Positions 1 to 9,507 of a DNA stretch of 64,000 bases are shown in pieces. Below the pieces are notes generated by a model, which saw only the letters and a program-made list of their open reading frames with translations, did not search any database and was not told the origin of the DNA. Location of the stretch: assembly GCA_902625325.1 (NCBI GenBank), contig CACOAW010000006.1, positions 38,324 through 102,323 of the forward strand, in the 5' to 3' direction. The position numbers and the translations under genes were made by a program. This DNA comes from an uncultured Candidatus Poseidoniales archaeon. GTDB lineage: Archaea > Thermoplasmatota > Poseidoniia > Poseidoniales > Thalassarchaeaceae. Position 1 is the stretch's first letter. Each line of letters begins with the position of its first letter.

Positions 1-1104
1 CAAATCTCGGGAAGGGAGTTGCCCTCTGACTGGTTTCCCTACAATCCAATGGGCTCTGGCGGCAGTATGGACGGAGTGACCGTAACAGGATACGAGAAGC
101 CATACGTGATTTGGAGAGATTCCTCGGGAATTGAGGGAAAATCGGACATAAGTAAGGCGCATGGCAAGATGCCTTGGAGGGTCGATTGGGCTGCCAGGTG
201 GGTGATTCATGGGATAACCTGCGAGCCAGCAGGCAAGGACCACGGAGCAGCTGGAGGGAGTTATGACACCGGGATCCCGATATGCAGATTACTTGGTGGG
301 GACCCGCCGGACAAAATTGTCTATGAGTGGATCCAACTGAAGGGAATGGGTCCCATGTCAAGCTCCTCTGGCCTAACGATTGGACCCATGGAAGCTCTGT
401 CTCTGGTTCCTCCGGAGATACTCCGCTACGTCATTGCAAGAAGCAAGATCAACCGGCACATTGAGTTCGATACCGGGAGTGCGCTTTTCCAGACTGCTGA
501 CGAGTACGAGAGATTGGTTGCCAACCCCATTCAGGATGAGAAAGAAATGAGCAAACGCCAATTGGTAGCGGCTGAGACTCAACGTGGAGCAATCAGACTA
601 AGCCAAGTCAACCCTGAGTCGGACCCTATTGATTCCGTAGGAGGGGTTTCTTTCAGACATCTCTCTATGCTAGCTCAGATTAAGTCGTCAGATGAAGATG
701 TTTGGTCGTCACTAAATAGATCCGGGCATATCGAAGGAGATCCTAGCGATTCCCTCAGGGTGAGGCTTGCCCGGATGAGAAGTTGGATAGAAGGGCCCCA
801 CTTCCCTGAGGATGCAAAGCTGGAGATTCAAAGCGAAATCGGGGATGATGCAAGGGCCGAGATTGGCAGGGATGGCATCGCCTTCCTCAGAAAACTATCG
901 GACCTACTTTCCGAGTGCGAATGGACCGATGCAGGAATCGGAGAGTCGATATCGAAAGCATGCGATTCCACTGGAATCTCTAGAAAGGAGGGTTTTGCAT
1001 CCATATACTGGGCAATAATTGGCAGAAGACATGGCCCTAAAGCCTCATCACTACTGTTCGAAATAGATAGGGGAGACGTTGTATCCCTTATTGGAAGTTC
1101 ATAG
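1..1104 (+). CDS. lysS: Lysyl-tRNA synthetase, class I (C-terminal part)
   Basis: This is the 3' part of a class I lysyl-tRNA synthetase, the archaeal type, which charges tRNA-Lys. The frame is open to the left edge, so the true start lies outside; 367 residues are visible. The stretch around residues 50-80, including GKMPWRVDWAARW and EPAGKDH, matches the class I LysRS catalytic core. GPMSSSSG near residue 120 is the KMSKS-type ATP loop in the form typical of this class. The remaining 240 residues are the helical anticodon-binding region. It is followed after 5 bases by a small NTF2-like gene on the same strand. I am confident of the family. Confidence 0.9.
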   Translation, partial: QISGRELPSDWFPYNPMGSGGSMDGVTVTGYEKPYVIWRDSSGIEGKSDISKAHGKMPWRVDWAARWVIHGITCEPAGKDHGAAGGSYDTGIPICRLLGGDPPDKIVYEWIQLKGMGPMSSSSGLTIGPMEALSLVPPEILRYVIARSKINRHIEFDTGSALFQTADEYERLVANPIQDEKEMSKRQLVAAETQRGAIRLSQVNPESDPIDSVGGVSFRHLSMLAQIKSSDEDVWSSLNRSGHIEGDPSDSLRVRLARMRSWIEGPHFPEDAKLEIQSEIGDDARAEIGRDGIAFLRKLSDLLSECEWTDAGIGESISKACDSTGISRKEGFASIYWAIIGRRHGPKASSLLFEIDRGDVVSLIGSS

Positions 1105-1109
1105 TTCGA

Positions 1110-1478
1110 ATGGGAAACTGTGAAATCGTAACTGACCGGCGAGCAGACATGGCAGTCTACGAACTACTAATGAGGTCAATGGAAGAGAGAAACGCAGAGC
1201 ATTACATCGAGGCATTGCACGATGACTACGAATTCGTGCGACACCAATCTGGAACAACCATGGATAAGGAGCAAGTAAGTGAGATGATGAGGGGGATGAT
1301 GGCAAATTCAGATGTCGTGATAGATGAGCCTAGATGCATCTATGAGAATGATGAGATTCTTGTGGAGCACTCAATGATGGACTTCCCAGATGGAACTCGA
1401 GAAGCAGTAATGGCAGTGCATACAATCAAAGACGGGAAAATCATTCGTACAGAAACGGGTGCAACGCTAATTCAGTGA
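1110..1478 (+). CDS. NTF2/SnoaL-like small protein
   Basis: This 122-residue protein has the look of the NTF2/SnoaL alpha+beta barrel: an N-terminal helix pair with ALHDDYEFV, then alternating strands ending in HTIKDGKIIRTETGATL. Such proteins are small enzymes or ligand-binding folds, and the substrate cannot be read from sequence. Translation may start at 1110 or at an in-frame ATG at 1149 (MAVYELL), which fits the fold better. It follows lysS by 5 bases and its 3' end overlaps the convergent carB by 12 bases. Third-position GC is lower than in most of the window. Confidence 0.6.
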   Translation: MGNCEIVTDRRADMAVYELLMRSMEERNAEHYIEALHDDYEFVRHQSGTTMDKEQVSEMMRGMMANSDVVIDEPRCIYENDEILVEHSMMDFPDGTREAVMAVHTIKDGKIIRTETGATLIQ

Positions 1479-4400
1479 TTTGATTTCTAGAAGTCTTGGC
1501 TCAGGGATACCGTCTAAGGCTTCCTTGATTGCTTCGACTTCCATCCTTGCTCCTGCCATTGTTGTCACGAACGGGATGTTCAGCTCGACTGCAAGTCTCC
1601 TCATCATGTTCCCGTCTAGAACTGCCCCTCCGGTAGACCTTGGAGTATTGATTACAAGTTGTATCTTACCCTGCCTCATTAGGTCTAGAGCGTCTGGAGA
1701 CCGCCCCTCGGCGATTCTGTAACATGTTTTGACCTCAAGCTCACCCGCGCTTCGGAGAACCCTGGATGTCCCTCTTGTTGCGTATATGGTGAATCCCATG
1801 GCTTTCAGTTTCTCTGCTAGAGGAATCATCGAGTATTTGTCTTCGTCCTTTACTGTGATATAGACGCCACCTTGAGTTGGAACCGGGATTTCAGTGGCCA
1901 GTCTGGCCTTTAGGTAGGCAGCTGATGCCCTTAGGTGTGATCCCATTACCTCTCCTGTGGACTTCATCTCCGGACCCGGTGCTGGATCTAGCCCCCTTAG
2001 TTTGATGAACGGGAAAACCGGGGCTTTTACGCACACTGCATCATTCTGGGGATCGGGAATATCGAGATCGTACAGCCTCTCCCCGAGAGCTACCCTAGCC
2101 GCAATCCTAGCCAAGGGGATTCCAGTTGATTTTGCGACGAATGGAAAGGTTCTGGAGCCTCTGGGGTTGACCTCCAATACGTACAGGAGATCGTCATGAA
2201 TTGCGAACTGGATATTATAGCATCCGCGAACTCCCAATTCCAGTCCGATTACCCTAGTCCAGTCCTCTACCTGTTCCAGAATCTCATCGGGCACGTTTTG
2301 TGGTGGAATGAAGCAAGTGGAGTCCCCAGAATGAATTCCTGCCTCTTCCAAATGCTCCATAATCGCACCTATTAGGACGTCCTCACCATCGCACACTGCG
2401 TCAACATCTAGCTCCATTGCGTTACCTAGGTACTTGTCGATCAGGAGAGGTCGATCTGAGGAGAGATATGCGTCCCTCATGTAAGACTCTAACTGCTTGT
2501 AATTTGCTAGGATTTCCATCCCCCTTCCCCCCAAGACGTATGAGGGACGAACTAGGACGGGATAGCCAATCTCGTTTGCTGCGTGCCTGACTCCCTCCGG
2601 CGTGGTTGCCGTCGCCCCATCAGGCATCCTCAACCCGCATCTAAGTGCGAATTCCTCGAATCTCTCTCTATCGCTGGCTTCATCAATGGACTCTGGTGAT
2701 GTCCCCTCCATCATCAACTCCAGACCCATGGTCGATAGATGAGGCAGTTCGTTTGCGAGTGGGATTGCTAGATTTATGGCAGTCTGGCCCCCGAACTGGA
2801 GAAGTATCCCATTGGCATCCTCGCGTAGGAGTATCTCAGATACTGACTCTAGCGTTAGCGGGTCGAAGTACAGCCTATCACTTGTGTCGAAGTCTGTAGA
2901 AACTGTCTCTGGGTTGTTGTTGATTATGATGGCCTCATGACCTAAATCTTGGATTGCACCGGCAGCATGGACGCAGCCATAATCGAACTCAATGCCCTGT
3001 CCGATCCTAATTGGGCCTGATCCGACTACTGCAATCTTCTGCTTCACCGATGAGGAGAGCCCGGGGACGTAGTCTACCCCTGACTCAGCGGAGCCGCCTT
3101 CGTAAGTCGAGTAATAGTACGGGGTGACAGCAGCAAATTCTGCGGCACAAGAGTCGACCATCCTGTAACGTGGATGGACTCGTAATTCGTGCCTCCTCAT
3201 CCTAAGAGCAGTCTCGTCCTGACCAGTTGGAAGGTTCTTGAATCCCGACTCTGGGAAGCCGCACAGAGCGTCAGCAATGTGTAGATCTGTGAATCCTGCC
3301 CCCTTCCAAGACCGCATCTCTGACTCCGGTATTCCAGCCGGCCTCATTCCTATCTCTCCTGCAGCCCTTATCTCAGTCTCTATTGCGGCAAGTTTCTCGA
3401 ACCTCCTGAGGAACCAACGAGTTATCCCCCCAGTAAGGTCCCTAACGTCCTCAATCGAATATCCCCTTCGGAAAGCCTCGATTACCGCACCCATCCTCCT
3501 GTCGGTAGGGATTCTGAGCCAGTCTTCTAGAAGTGCAGTTGGGAGCTTCTCAGAGGCCCTCTCATCCATAGTCTCCCCATCAGAAGCGTCGGACATTGTG
3601 AGTGGCCGAGGATGGGGCTTTCCGTACTCTAGGCTGGCCCATGCCTTCAAGCACGCCTCCTCGAAAGAGCGCCCGATAGCCATAACCTCCCCTGTCGACT
3701 TCATAGAGGTGCCAATCTTCCTATCTGCAGTTCGGAACTTATCGAACGGCCAACGTGGAATCTTGACCACACAGTAGTCAAGTGTGGGTTCGAAGGCTGC
3801 CGTGGTGCCCTCACCAGTGATTGGGTTTGGCAATTCATCCAAGGTGTACCCTACCGCGATTAGTGCGGCCATCCTTGCTATTGGGTAGCCAGTGGCCTTA
3901 GATGCTAGAGCAGATGATCTGGATACCCTTGGGTTTACCTCGATTACTCTGTAGTCGCCAGTTGATTGCTCAACTGCGAACTGTACATTACAACCACCCT
4001 TAATGTTCAGTCTTCTGATTAGCTTCAGTGCTGCATCCCTCAGACCCTGGTGGTCACTATCCGATAGCGTCTGCTGAGGTGCGACGACGATTGACTCTCC
4101 AGTGTGAACGCCCATTGGGTCGATATTTTCCATTGTGCACACGATTATCGCGTTGTCCGAGCCATCCCTCATCACCTCATACTCGTGCTCCTGCCATCCG
4201 AGTATGCTTTCTTCGATTAGTACCTGACCTATAGCAGAGTGTAGAATCCCCTGGCTTGCGATCTCTACCAATTCGCCCATATTGAAAGCGGTTCCACCGC
4301 CCAAGCCACCCAGTGTAAATGCGGGTCTGATAAGCAGGGGGAAGGAGCCTAGTTCTTCTGCTGCAGCGATAACTTCGTCGATTGAGTCACAGGCTAGGGC

Positions 4401-4835
4401 CTTGCAAACTGGCAGGTCAATCTCCTCGCAGACCTTCTTGAACAGGTCTCTGTCTTCTGCCTCGTCAATAGCTGCGAGATTGCACCCGATTAACTCGACG
4501 CCCAACTCATCGAGGGTGCCGTCCTTGGCAAGCGCGGATGCTATGTTCAATGCGGTCTGCCCACCCATCCCAGCAAGAAGGGCATCTGGCTTCTCTGATT
4601 CCATAATTCTCTTGACCACCTCAGGTAGCAATGGCTCGATATATATCCTATCTGCCATCTCAGGATCGTTCTGGATAGTTGCTGGATTGGAGTTGACCAG
4701 GATTACTTCGTAACCATCTGAGCGGAGAGCTCTGCATGCCTGAGAACCCGAGAAATCGAATTCCGCTGCCTGTCCTATCCTGATGGGTCCACTGCCGAGA
4801 ATGAGGATTCTCTTCAGATCATCACGACGAGGCAT
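1467..4835 (-). CDS. carB: Carbamoyl-phosphate synthase large subunit
   Basis: The 1122-residue large subunit makes carbamoyl phosphate from ammonia, bicarbonate and two ATP for pyrimidine and arginine synthesis. The internal duplication is clear: ILILGSGPIRIGQ opens the first half and IAVVGSGPIRIGQ the second, each followed by an ATP-grasp domain (FTLGGLGGG and YVLGGRGME loops). The C-terminal 150 residues form the MGS-like allosteric domain (ITVKDEDKYSM, IYATRGTSR). It is about 50 residues longer than typical bacterial CarB, mostly in the middle linker. Its start codon shares one base with the carA stop (TGATG), so the two are translationally coupled. Confidence 0.97.
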   Translation of the reverse strand: MPRRDDLKRILILGSGPIRIGQAAEFDFSGSQACRALRSDGYEVILVNSNPATIQNDPEMADRIYIEPLLPEVVKRIMESEKPDALLAGMGGQTALNIASALAKDGTLDELGVELIGCNLAAIDEAEDRDLFKKVCEEIDLPVCKALACDSIDEVIAAAEELGSFPLLIRPAFTLGGLGGGTAFNMGELVEIASQGILHSAIGQVLIEESILGWQEHEYEVMRDGSDNAIIVCTMENIDPMGVHTGESIVVAPQQTLSDSDHQGLRDAALKLIRRLNIKGGCNVQFAVEQSTGDYRVIEVNPRVSRSSALASKATGYPIARMAALIAVGYTLDELPNPITGEGTTAAFEPTLDYCVVKIPRWPFDKFRTADRKIGTSMKSTGEVMAIGRSFEEACLKAWASLEYGKPHPRPLTMSDASDGETMDERASEKLPTALLEDWLRIPTDRRMGAVIEAFRRGYSIEDVRDLTGGITRWFLRRFEKLAAIETEIRAAGEIGMRPAGIPESEMRSWKGAGFTDLHIADALCGFPESGFKNLPTGQDETALRMRRHELRVHPRYRMVDSCAAEFAAVTPYYYSTYEGGSAESGVDYVPGLSSSVKQKIAVVGSGPIRIGQGIEFDYGCVHAAGAIQDLGHEAIIINNNPETVSTDFDTSDRLYFDPLTLESVSEILLREDANGILLQFGGQTAINLAIPLANELPHLSTMGLELMMEGTSPESIDEASDRERFEEFALRCGLRMPDGATATTPEGVRHAANEIGYPVLVRPSYVLGGRGMEILANYKQLESYMRDAYLSSDRPLLIDKYLGNAMELDVDAVCDGEDVLIGAIMEHLEEAGIHSGDSTCFIPPQNVPDEILEQVEDWTRVIGLELGVRGCYNIQFAIHDDLLYVLEVNPRGSRTFPFVAKSTGIPLARIAARVALGERLYDLDIPDPQNDAVCVKAPVFPFIKLRGLDPAPGPEMKSTGEVMGSHLRASAAYLKARLATEIPVPTQGGVYITVKDEDKYSMIPLAEKLKAMGFTIYATRGTSRVLRSAGELEVKTCYRIAEGRSPDALDLMRQGKIQLVINTPRSTGGAVLDGNMMRRLAVELNIPFVTTMAGARMEVEAIKEALDGIPEPRLLEIKSLN

Positions 4836-6229
4836 CAGGCACCGCCGTCCTTTGTTACAATCTCTGCCCCTGTTCTACTCAGGTGCTCTGCCACCATCTT
4901 CTGGAATCTATCGAAAAGTGGGGATGCGTCATGAGGGCCGGGGCAAGCCTCAGGATGGAACTGGATTGTGAATGCTGGTTTGTCCAGAAGATCAAGCCCT
5001 TCTACGGTCCCGTCATTGGAGTTGACATGTCTGACTTTGAATTCGGCCCCCAGAACATTGTCTGCCACCTCTGAGCATGCACCGCTGGGGTGTGGTGCCA
5101 GCATTCCCTGGATGGGGTCCTCGACAGCAAATCCGTGGTTCTGGCTAGTGATGTGGACTCTTCTGGTTTCTAGGTCCATCACAGGTTGATTTGAACCTCG
5201 ATGCCCATATCGTAGCTTGTAAGTTCTCAGACCGGCTGCCAGTCCCATCAGTTGATGTCCTAGGCAAATCCCCATCACCGGCATACCTTGGCGGACCGCG
5301 GCTGCTAGAGTCTTACGGGCGTCGGTCGCTGCTCCCGGATGGGCCGGGTCTCCAGGCCCATTTGAGGCGAATAGTGCGTCAGGGGACCAATCCCTGATAA
5401 TCTCCTCCAGAGTCATGCTCGCTGGACACCAGACAACCTCGAATCTTCTGCACAATTCCCTCAGGATATTATGCTTGACTCCGCAATCTATAGCGGCGAG
5501 ACGAGGGAGTGATTCCCCTTTTTCATCTGTGGCTCCGGGATTCAGAAGTCTTGGTTCGCCGCAAGTTACCTCGGCAACCAAATCGTCTGCATCCGGAGGA
5601 GTCATCTCTTTGAGAATGACCTCCATTTCATCGGTCCTTTCGGCTGGGCCGAAAACGCATAGCAAGGTCCCATGCTCCCTGACTCTCCGAGTAAGTGCCC
5701 TGGTATCGATTCCTTCTATCCCGGGTATGTTATGCGCCACTAGTAAATCATGCACGCTCCCAACAGAGTCCCTATGATCGGGGAAATCCATATGTTGTTT
5801 GCATACCACCCCTCTAGGATGAACTGAGGAGGACTCTGAGACGCCCGGATGGACCCCATAGTTACCCAATAGAGGATAAGTGAAAGTCAGAACCTGGCCA
5901 GCGAAGGATGGGTCTGTGAGGCTCTCCTGGTACCCGCACATACCAGTTGTGAACACGAGTTCCCCCTCTGCTATTTCTTCTGTGCCGAATAGGGTCCCCT
6001 CGAAGCGGGTTCCATCGGCTAGCAGAAGTACTCCTTTCGAACCGCTGGGCTGTTCTGATCCAGGAGAGTTGAGAAGCGAATCCGCGGCGTCCGGGAAGGT
6101 TGGCGGGTGTTCAACGCCACGAATTCCAGCCCCGGGGCAGAAGCCCCCGTGCTCTGAAGTCTCCGACATCAGCAACGCTGCCCAAGTACGATTCTTAATG
6201 GTTGACAGAGATGTGGAGAATTTAGCCAT
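4835..6229 (-). CDS. carA: Carbamoyl-phosphate synthase small subunit (glutaminase)
   Basis: CarA hydrolyses glutamine and passes ammonia to CarB. The N-terminal domain carries FTTGMCGYQE. The class I amidotransferase domain has the nucleophile Cys322 in GICLGHQ and the catalytic His in FTIQFHPE. The longest frame is 464 residues, but homology to CarA begins only near residue 65 (KGVLLLADG), so there is a 45-65 residue N-terminal extension. An in-frame ATG at 6169 with an AT-rich element about 30 bases upstream is a plausible alternative start. It lies 6 bases after trm56 on the same strand. Confidence 0.95.
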   Translation of the reverse strand: MAKFSTSLSTIKNRTWAALLMSETSEHGGFCPGAGIRGVEHPPTFPDAADSLLNSPGSEQPSGSKGVLLLADGTRFEGTLFGTEEIAEGELVFTTGMCGYQESLTDPSFAGQVLTFTYPLLGNYGVHPGVSESSSVHPRGVVCKQHMDFPDHRDSVGSVHDLLVAHNIPGIEGIDTRALTRRVREHGTLLCVFGPAERTDEMEVILKEMTPPDADDLVAEVTCGEPRLLNPGATDEKGESLPRLAAIDCGVKHNILRELCRRFEVVWCPASMTLEEIIRDWSPDALFASNGPGDPAHPGAATDARKTLAAAVRQGMPVMGICLGHQLMGLAAGLRTYKLRYGHRGSNQPVMDLETRRVHITSQNHGFAVEDPIQGMLAPHPSGACSEVADNVLGAEFKVRHVNSNDGTVEGLDLLDKPAFTIQFHPEACPGPHDASPLFDRFQKMVAEHLSRTGAEIVTKDGGA

Positions 6230-6235
6230 GCAATT

Positions 6236-6790
6236 TTACTCTTCATCGTCATTGACTACTATCTTTCCCCTGGCGGACGGGAGTACTTTGATCTGGGCTC
6301 CTTCGAACATCGATTTTGAGTCAAGGGGACCCAGCCACGAGTCCATGAATACGGCGAGAGCGGCTACTTCTGAGTGAGGTTGGTTTCCCACGGAGATGTT
6401 GTAATCCGACAAATGGAATACCTCTGAGGGAACCTTTGTACCCCCCACTACGACAACAGCTGGCTTGTCAGTAGGGATTGAGGGGGTTGCATCCCTCCAG
6501 GCCTCGCCATACATAGTCAGGTGAACTATAGTTGCTTCACCGGACTTGGAGATACGTCGGAGCCACGAAAGTGGGCTCTCCTCGAATCTGCTCTCGAAGT
6601 TCCCGCCAAATCTTTCAGTAACAGAATCCCATGTTTCCAGAGCTGACGGATCTCTGTCTCCGGCGAGGACTACCTCGTCTGCACCGAATGCCCTGGCTGT
6701 CAGCCCTAGATGCGACGTTATTCTCTTGTCCCTGTCTCGACGATGGCCCAGTCGAAGAACGGATAGCCTGGGAGGGGCATCACGACCCAT
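6236..6790 (-). CDS. trm56: tRNA (cytidine(56)-2'-O)-methyltransferase
   Basis: Trm56 is an archaea-specific SPOUT methyltransferase that 2'-O-methylates C56 in the T-loop of tRNAs. The 184-residue protein shows family hallmarks: VLRLGHRRDRDKRITSHLGL at residues 11-30, TARAFGADE, VVVVGGTKVPSEVF, and the knot-forming SVGNQPHSEVAALAVFMD near residues 133-150. It sits between a membrane-protein gene 3 bases upstream and carA 6 bases downstream, which suggests cotranscription. The length matches the single-domain form of the family. Confidence 0.92.
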   Translation of the reverse strand: MGRDAPPRLSVLRLGHRRDRDKRITSHLGLTARAFGADEVVLAGDRDPSALETWDSVTERFGGNFESRFEESPLSWLRRISKSGEATIVHLTMYGEAWRDATPSIPTDKPAVVVVGGTKVPSEVFHLSDYNISVGNQPHSEVAALAVFMDSWLGPLDSKSMFEGAQIKVLPSARGKIVVNDDEE

Positions 6791-6793
6791 GGC

Positions 6794-7441
6794 TCATGCG
6801 TAAGGGGGTGACTCATCAGCATGACCCTCTACGGGGTCGGCTCCGGCCGAGGGAAAAACATCGACCCCCATGTTCAACATGCTGGCTCTAACCCACTGAA
6901 GCAGTAGTGCATCAAACATCATGTGAGAGGCAAAACCAACCATAACTGCGAGGACGAGGACCCTTCCGGTCGCGAACAACGCATCCCCCTCCAGTTCTCC
7001 AAAGTGCATCATTGCTGGTTCGAGTATGTAGAATGCTGCTAGAACGCCAAGCCCCCCTCCGATTAGGTTCATTGTGGCATTCCCCCTCTCCCTCCCTATG
7101 CCCGTGAAAAGAGTAGCCACTATGATCAGGAGAGGGACAATCAGGCTGACTGTTCCGAAGTCGAACGATCCCAGCGTTGATTTGGGTATCAGTGAGTCGT
7201 CCACTTGGTCTGACCCTTCGCTAATAGCGATCCACCACCACAATGCGCTTGAAATGAACAGAGCGCCTGAAGTCCTCGCCCGTTCTGTAATCATGTCCCT
7301 GACGTGGTGAGCGTCACGGGGCTTCAGCCTCTGGACTATGGAGTCCAAAATGAATAGCGTCTCAGGATCGTGAGAATCCCCTGGGTCCGCTGCGGAATGA
7401 GGCTCAGAGGCCTCTAGAGAAGCATCATCTCCCAGAGCCAT
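6794..7441 (-). CDS. Uncharacterised four-helix membrane protein
   Basis: I do not recognise this 215-residue protein. After an acidic 25-residue N-terminus and a soluble stretch (to about residue 55), it has about four hydrophobic segments near residues 58-72, 95-112, 122-140 and 158-175, and an acidic C-terminal tail. It is the first gene of a tight minus-strand run ahead of trm56 and carAB, and shares a 54-base intergenic region with the divergent folP. No catalytic motif is visible. Confidence 0.6.
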   Translation of the reverse strand: MALGDDASLEASEPHSAADPGDSHDPETLFILDSIVQRLKPRDAHHVRDMITERARTSGALFISSALWWWIAISEGSDQVDDSLIPKSTLGSFDFGTVSLIVPLLIIVATLFTGIGRERGNATMNLIGGGLGVLAAFYILEPAMMHFGELEGDALFATGRVLVLAVMVGFASHMMFDALLLQWVRASMLNMGVDVFPSAGADPVEGHADESPPYA

Positions 7442-7495
7442 CGTCCGATTGCCCCTCCGTCACATCATAAAGCAATCGTCGTTTGGAGGGTTCAT

Positions 7496-8329
7496 ATGGC
7501 CGACTGGCGACCCATGCTAAAACGCCGAGAAGACGGTTTTCCCCGTATTATGGGAGTAGTGAACGTCACTCCGGACTCTTTTCACGCACGTTCCAGATCC
7601 TCTGGCATCAATCATGCAGTAGAAGCCGCGATGAAGATGGCATCGGAAGGTGCGGACTGGATCGATGTAGGAGGGGAGTCAACTAGGCCGGGAGCCAGTC
7701 CAGTGACAATTGAGGACGAGCTTTCCAGGGTCATCCCTGCAATAGAAGCAATCAGGTCTCAACTTCCAGATGCCTGCATATCAATAGATACCAGGAGGTC
7801 CGAGGTGGCAAAACAGGCCCTGAATTCAGGAGCCGATATGGTGAACGACGTCTCTGCAATGAGCGACCCGGGAATGCTGAGTGTCGTTTCAGAGCACGAT
7901 TGCCCCGTTTGCATTATGCACATGCGAGGTTTACCTGAGAACATGCAGAATGACCCGAGCTACGACGACGTTGTCAGTGAGGTTAGGGGATACCTTGGCA
8001 AGGTTGCTGGGTTGCTAGTGGATCAAGGTGTGAAACCGAGACAAATCGTAGCGGATCCTGGAATTGGGTTCGGTAAAACGCTGGAGCACAACATCGCCCT
8101 ACTATCTTCAGGAAGATCAATAGTCCCCGATGAAAGGATGGGCCTGATGTGGGGGGTAAGCAGAAAGAGCATGTTCCTGGACCTCCTGGGGAGGGAGGAC
8201 AGTGAGGATAGGCTAGCAGGGACTCTGGGCGTCGCTGCGATATCTCCGGAGAAGGAAGTGGATATAATCCGAGTCCACGATGTGGCTGAGCACTCGGACT
8301 CGTTCAAGGCGATGAAGGCAATACGGTGA
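7496..8329 (+). CDS. folP: Dihydropteroate synthase
   Basis: FolP condenses p-aminobenzoate with a pterin pyrophosphate. The 277-residue TIM barrel has the signature MGVVNVTPDSF near residue 18 and WIDVGGESTRPGA near residue 56, which bind the pterin and phosphate. ISIDTRRSEVA, NDVSAM and IVADPGIGFGKT follow in the expected order, and a C-terminal IIRVHDVAEH closes the barrel. The next gene starts 4 bases after its stop. In archaea this family may act in folate or tetrahydromethanopterin-type pathways; the bacterial-type motifs favour folate. Confidence 0.92.
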   Translation: MADWRPMLKRREDGFPRIMGVVNVTPDSFHARSRSSGINHAVEAAMKMASEGADWIDVGGESTRPGASPVTIEDELSRVIPAIEAIRSQLPDACISIDTRRSEVAKQALNSGADMVNDVSAMSDPGMLSVVSEHDCPVCIMHMRGLPENMQNDPSYDDVVSEVRGYLGKVAGLLVDQGVKPRQIVADPGIGFGKTLEHNIALLSSGRSIVPDERMGLMWGVSRKSMFLDLLGREDSEDRLAGTLGVAAISPEKEVDIIRVHDVAEHSDSFKAMKAIR

Positions 8330-8333
8330 TCGG

Positions 8334-9494
8334 ATGAGTGTAAACAATATTATCGAAATTGATGACCGGCTGAGAATCCTAGGGACCGCACATGTCAGCA
8401 GCGAGTCAGTGGAACTGGTTCGAAATCAAATAGAGGAGTGGGGGCCTGACTTGGTTGCAGTGGAGCTATGCCCTTCCAGGATGGCTGCATTGACCGAACC
8501 GGAGTCACTGGACTCGGAGGACCTCCTGAAGATAATCAAGGAGGGGCGGTCAGCCATGATACTCCTACAGTCAGCTCTTGCCGCTCAGCAAAGAAGGATG
8601 GGGGTGTCCTCTGGAGAGAAACCTGGAGCGGAACTCCTAGCCGCGGTAAACGCAGCTGAGGAGTCGGGCATCCCGGTGGAGATGATCGACAGGGACGTCG
8701 TAATCACGCTAAGAAGAGCATGGAGGAAGATGGGCATGATTGAGAAATGGAGGATACTCAATGCACTCCTGTGGGAGGAAGAAGATGAAGATGTCTCGAT
8801 AGACGAGGTCCTAGGCGACTCCGATCTCCTGAGCAACATGATGGAGGAGGCCAGAGAGCTCGCCCCCAGAGCTGGCGAGGTTCTCATCGACGAGAGGGAC
8901 TCATTCCTGGCTGGCAGGATACAGCAGATTCGAGGGAAGGGGCGGGTACTGGCAGTAATTGGAGCTGGCCATCTCAGCGGAGTTGTCCAAAACCTCGGAG
9001 AGCCTGCAATGGAGACTACCTCGAGGCTAGCAGAGCTATCTGAGGAGCCGCCCAAGTCTGTTTGGCCTATCGTACTGATGGCGGCCATACCCGTCTTCCT
9101 CCTGGGGACCGTGGGGTGGATGGCCTACAACGGGGAAATGGAGGAGCTCAAGCAGACCGCTCAAACCTGGCTCGCCCTCAATGCCCTACTTGCTGGACTG
9201 GGCGTTCTCATTGCAAGGGGCCACCCGCTCTCCATACTGGTCGGCGCGGTAGCCTCACCAATCACCTCCCTCAATCCGACCTTGGCAGCTGGCTGGTTTG
9301 CGGGCTACACCCAGCTGAAGGTAGCCTCCCCGACTGGTAAGGACGCACAGGACTTCCTGAAGCTGGACGAGACCTCTCTATTCTGGAAAAACAGAGTGGG
9401 GAGGGTGCTACTTGTGACTGCACTTGGCAATGTTGGCTCGATGGTTGGCGCTTGGCTGGCGGGAGCATCGATTCTTGGCATGCTAATTAGTTGA
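8334..9494 (+). CDS. TraB-family membrane protein
   Basis: The N-terminal 230 residues match the TraB/PrgY fold: RILGTAHVS near residue 14, LVAVELCPSRMAAL, a conserved helical centre, and VLAVIGAGHLSGV near residue 210. The C-terminal third has four hydrophobic segments (PIVLMAAIPVFLLGTVGWM onward). The founding member shuts down sex pheromone in Enterococcus and is proposed to be a metalloprotease-like or chelatase-like protein; the archaeal role is not established. It follows folP by 4 bases and is probably cotranscribed with it. Confidence 0.82.
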   Translation: MSVNNIIEIDDRLRILGTAHVSSESVELVRNQIEEWGPDLVAVELCPSRMAALTEPESLDSEDLLKIIKEGRSAMILLQSALAAQQRRMGVSSGEKPGAELLAAVNAAEESGIPVEMIDRDVVITLRRAWRKMGMIEKWRILNALLWEEEDEDVSIDEVLGDSDLLSNMMEEARELAPRAGEVLIDERDSFLAGRIQQIRGKGRVLAVIGAGHLSGVVQNLGEPAMETTSRLAELSEEPPKSVWPIVLMAAIPVFLLGTVGWMAYNGEMEELKQTAQTWLALNALLAGLGVLIARGHPLSILVGAVASPITSLNPTLAAGWFAGYTQLKVASPTGKDAQDFLKLDETSLFWKNRVGRVLLVTALGNVGSMVGAWLAGASILGMLIS

Positions 9495-9507
9495 CTGGGG
9501 CAGAAAT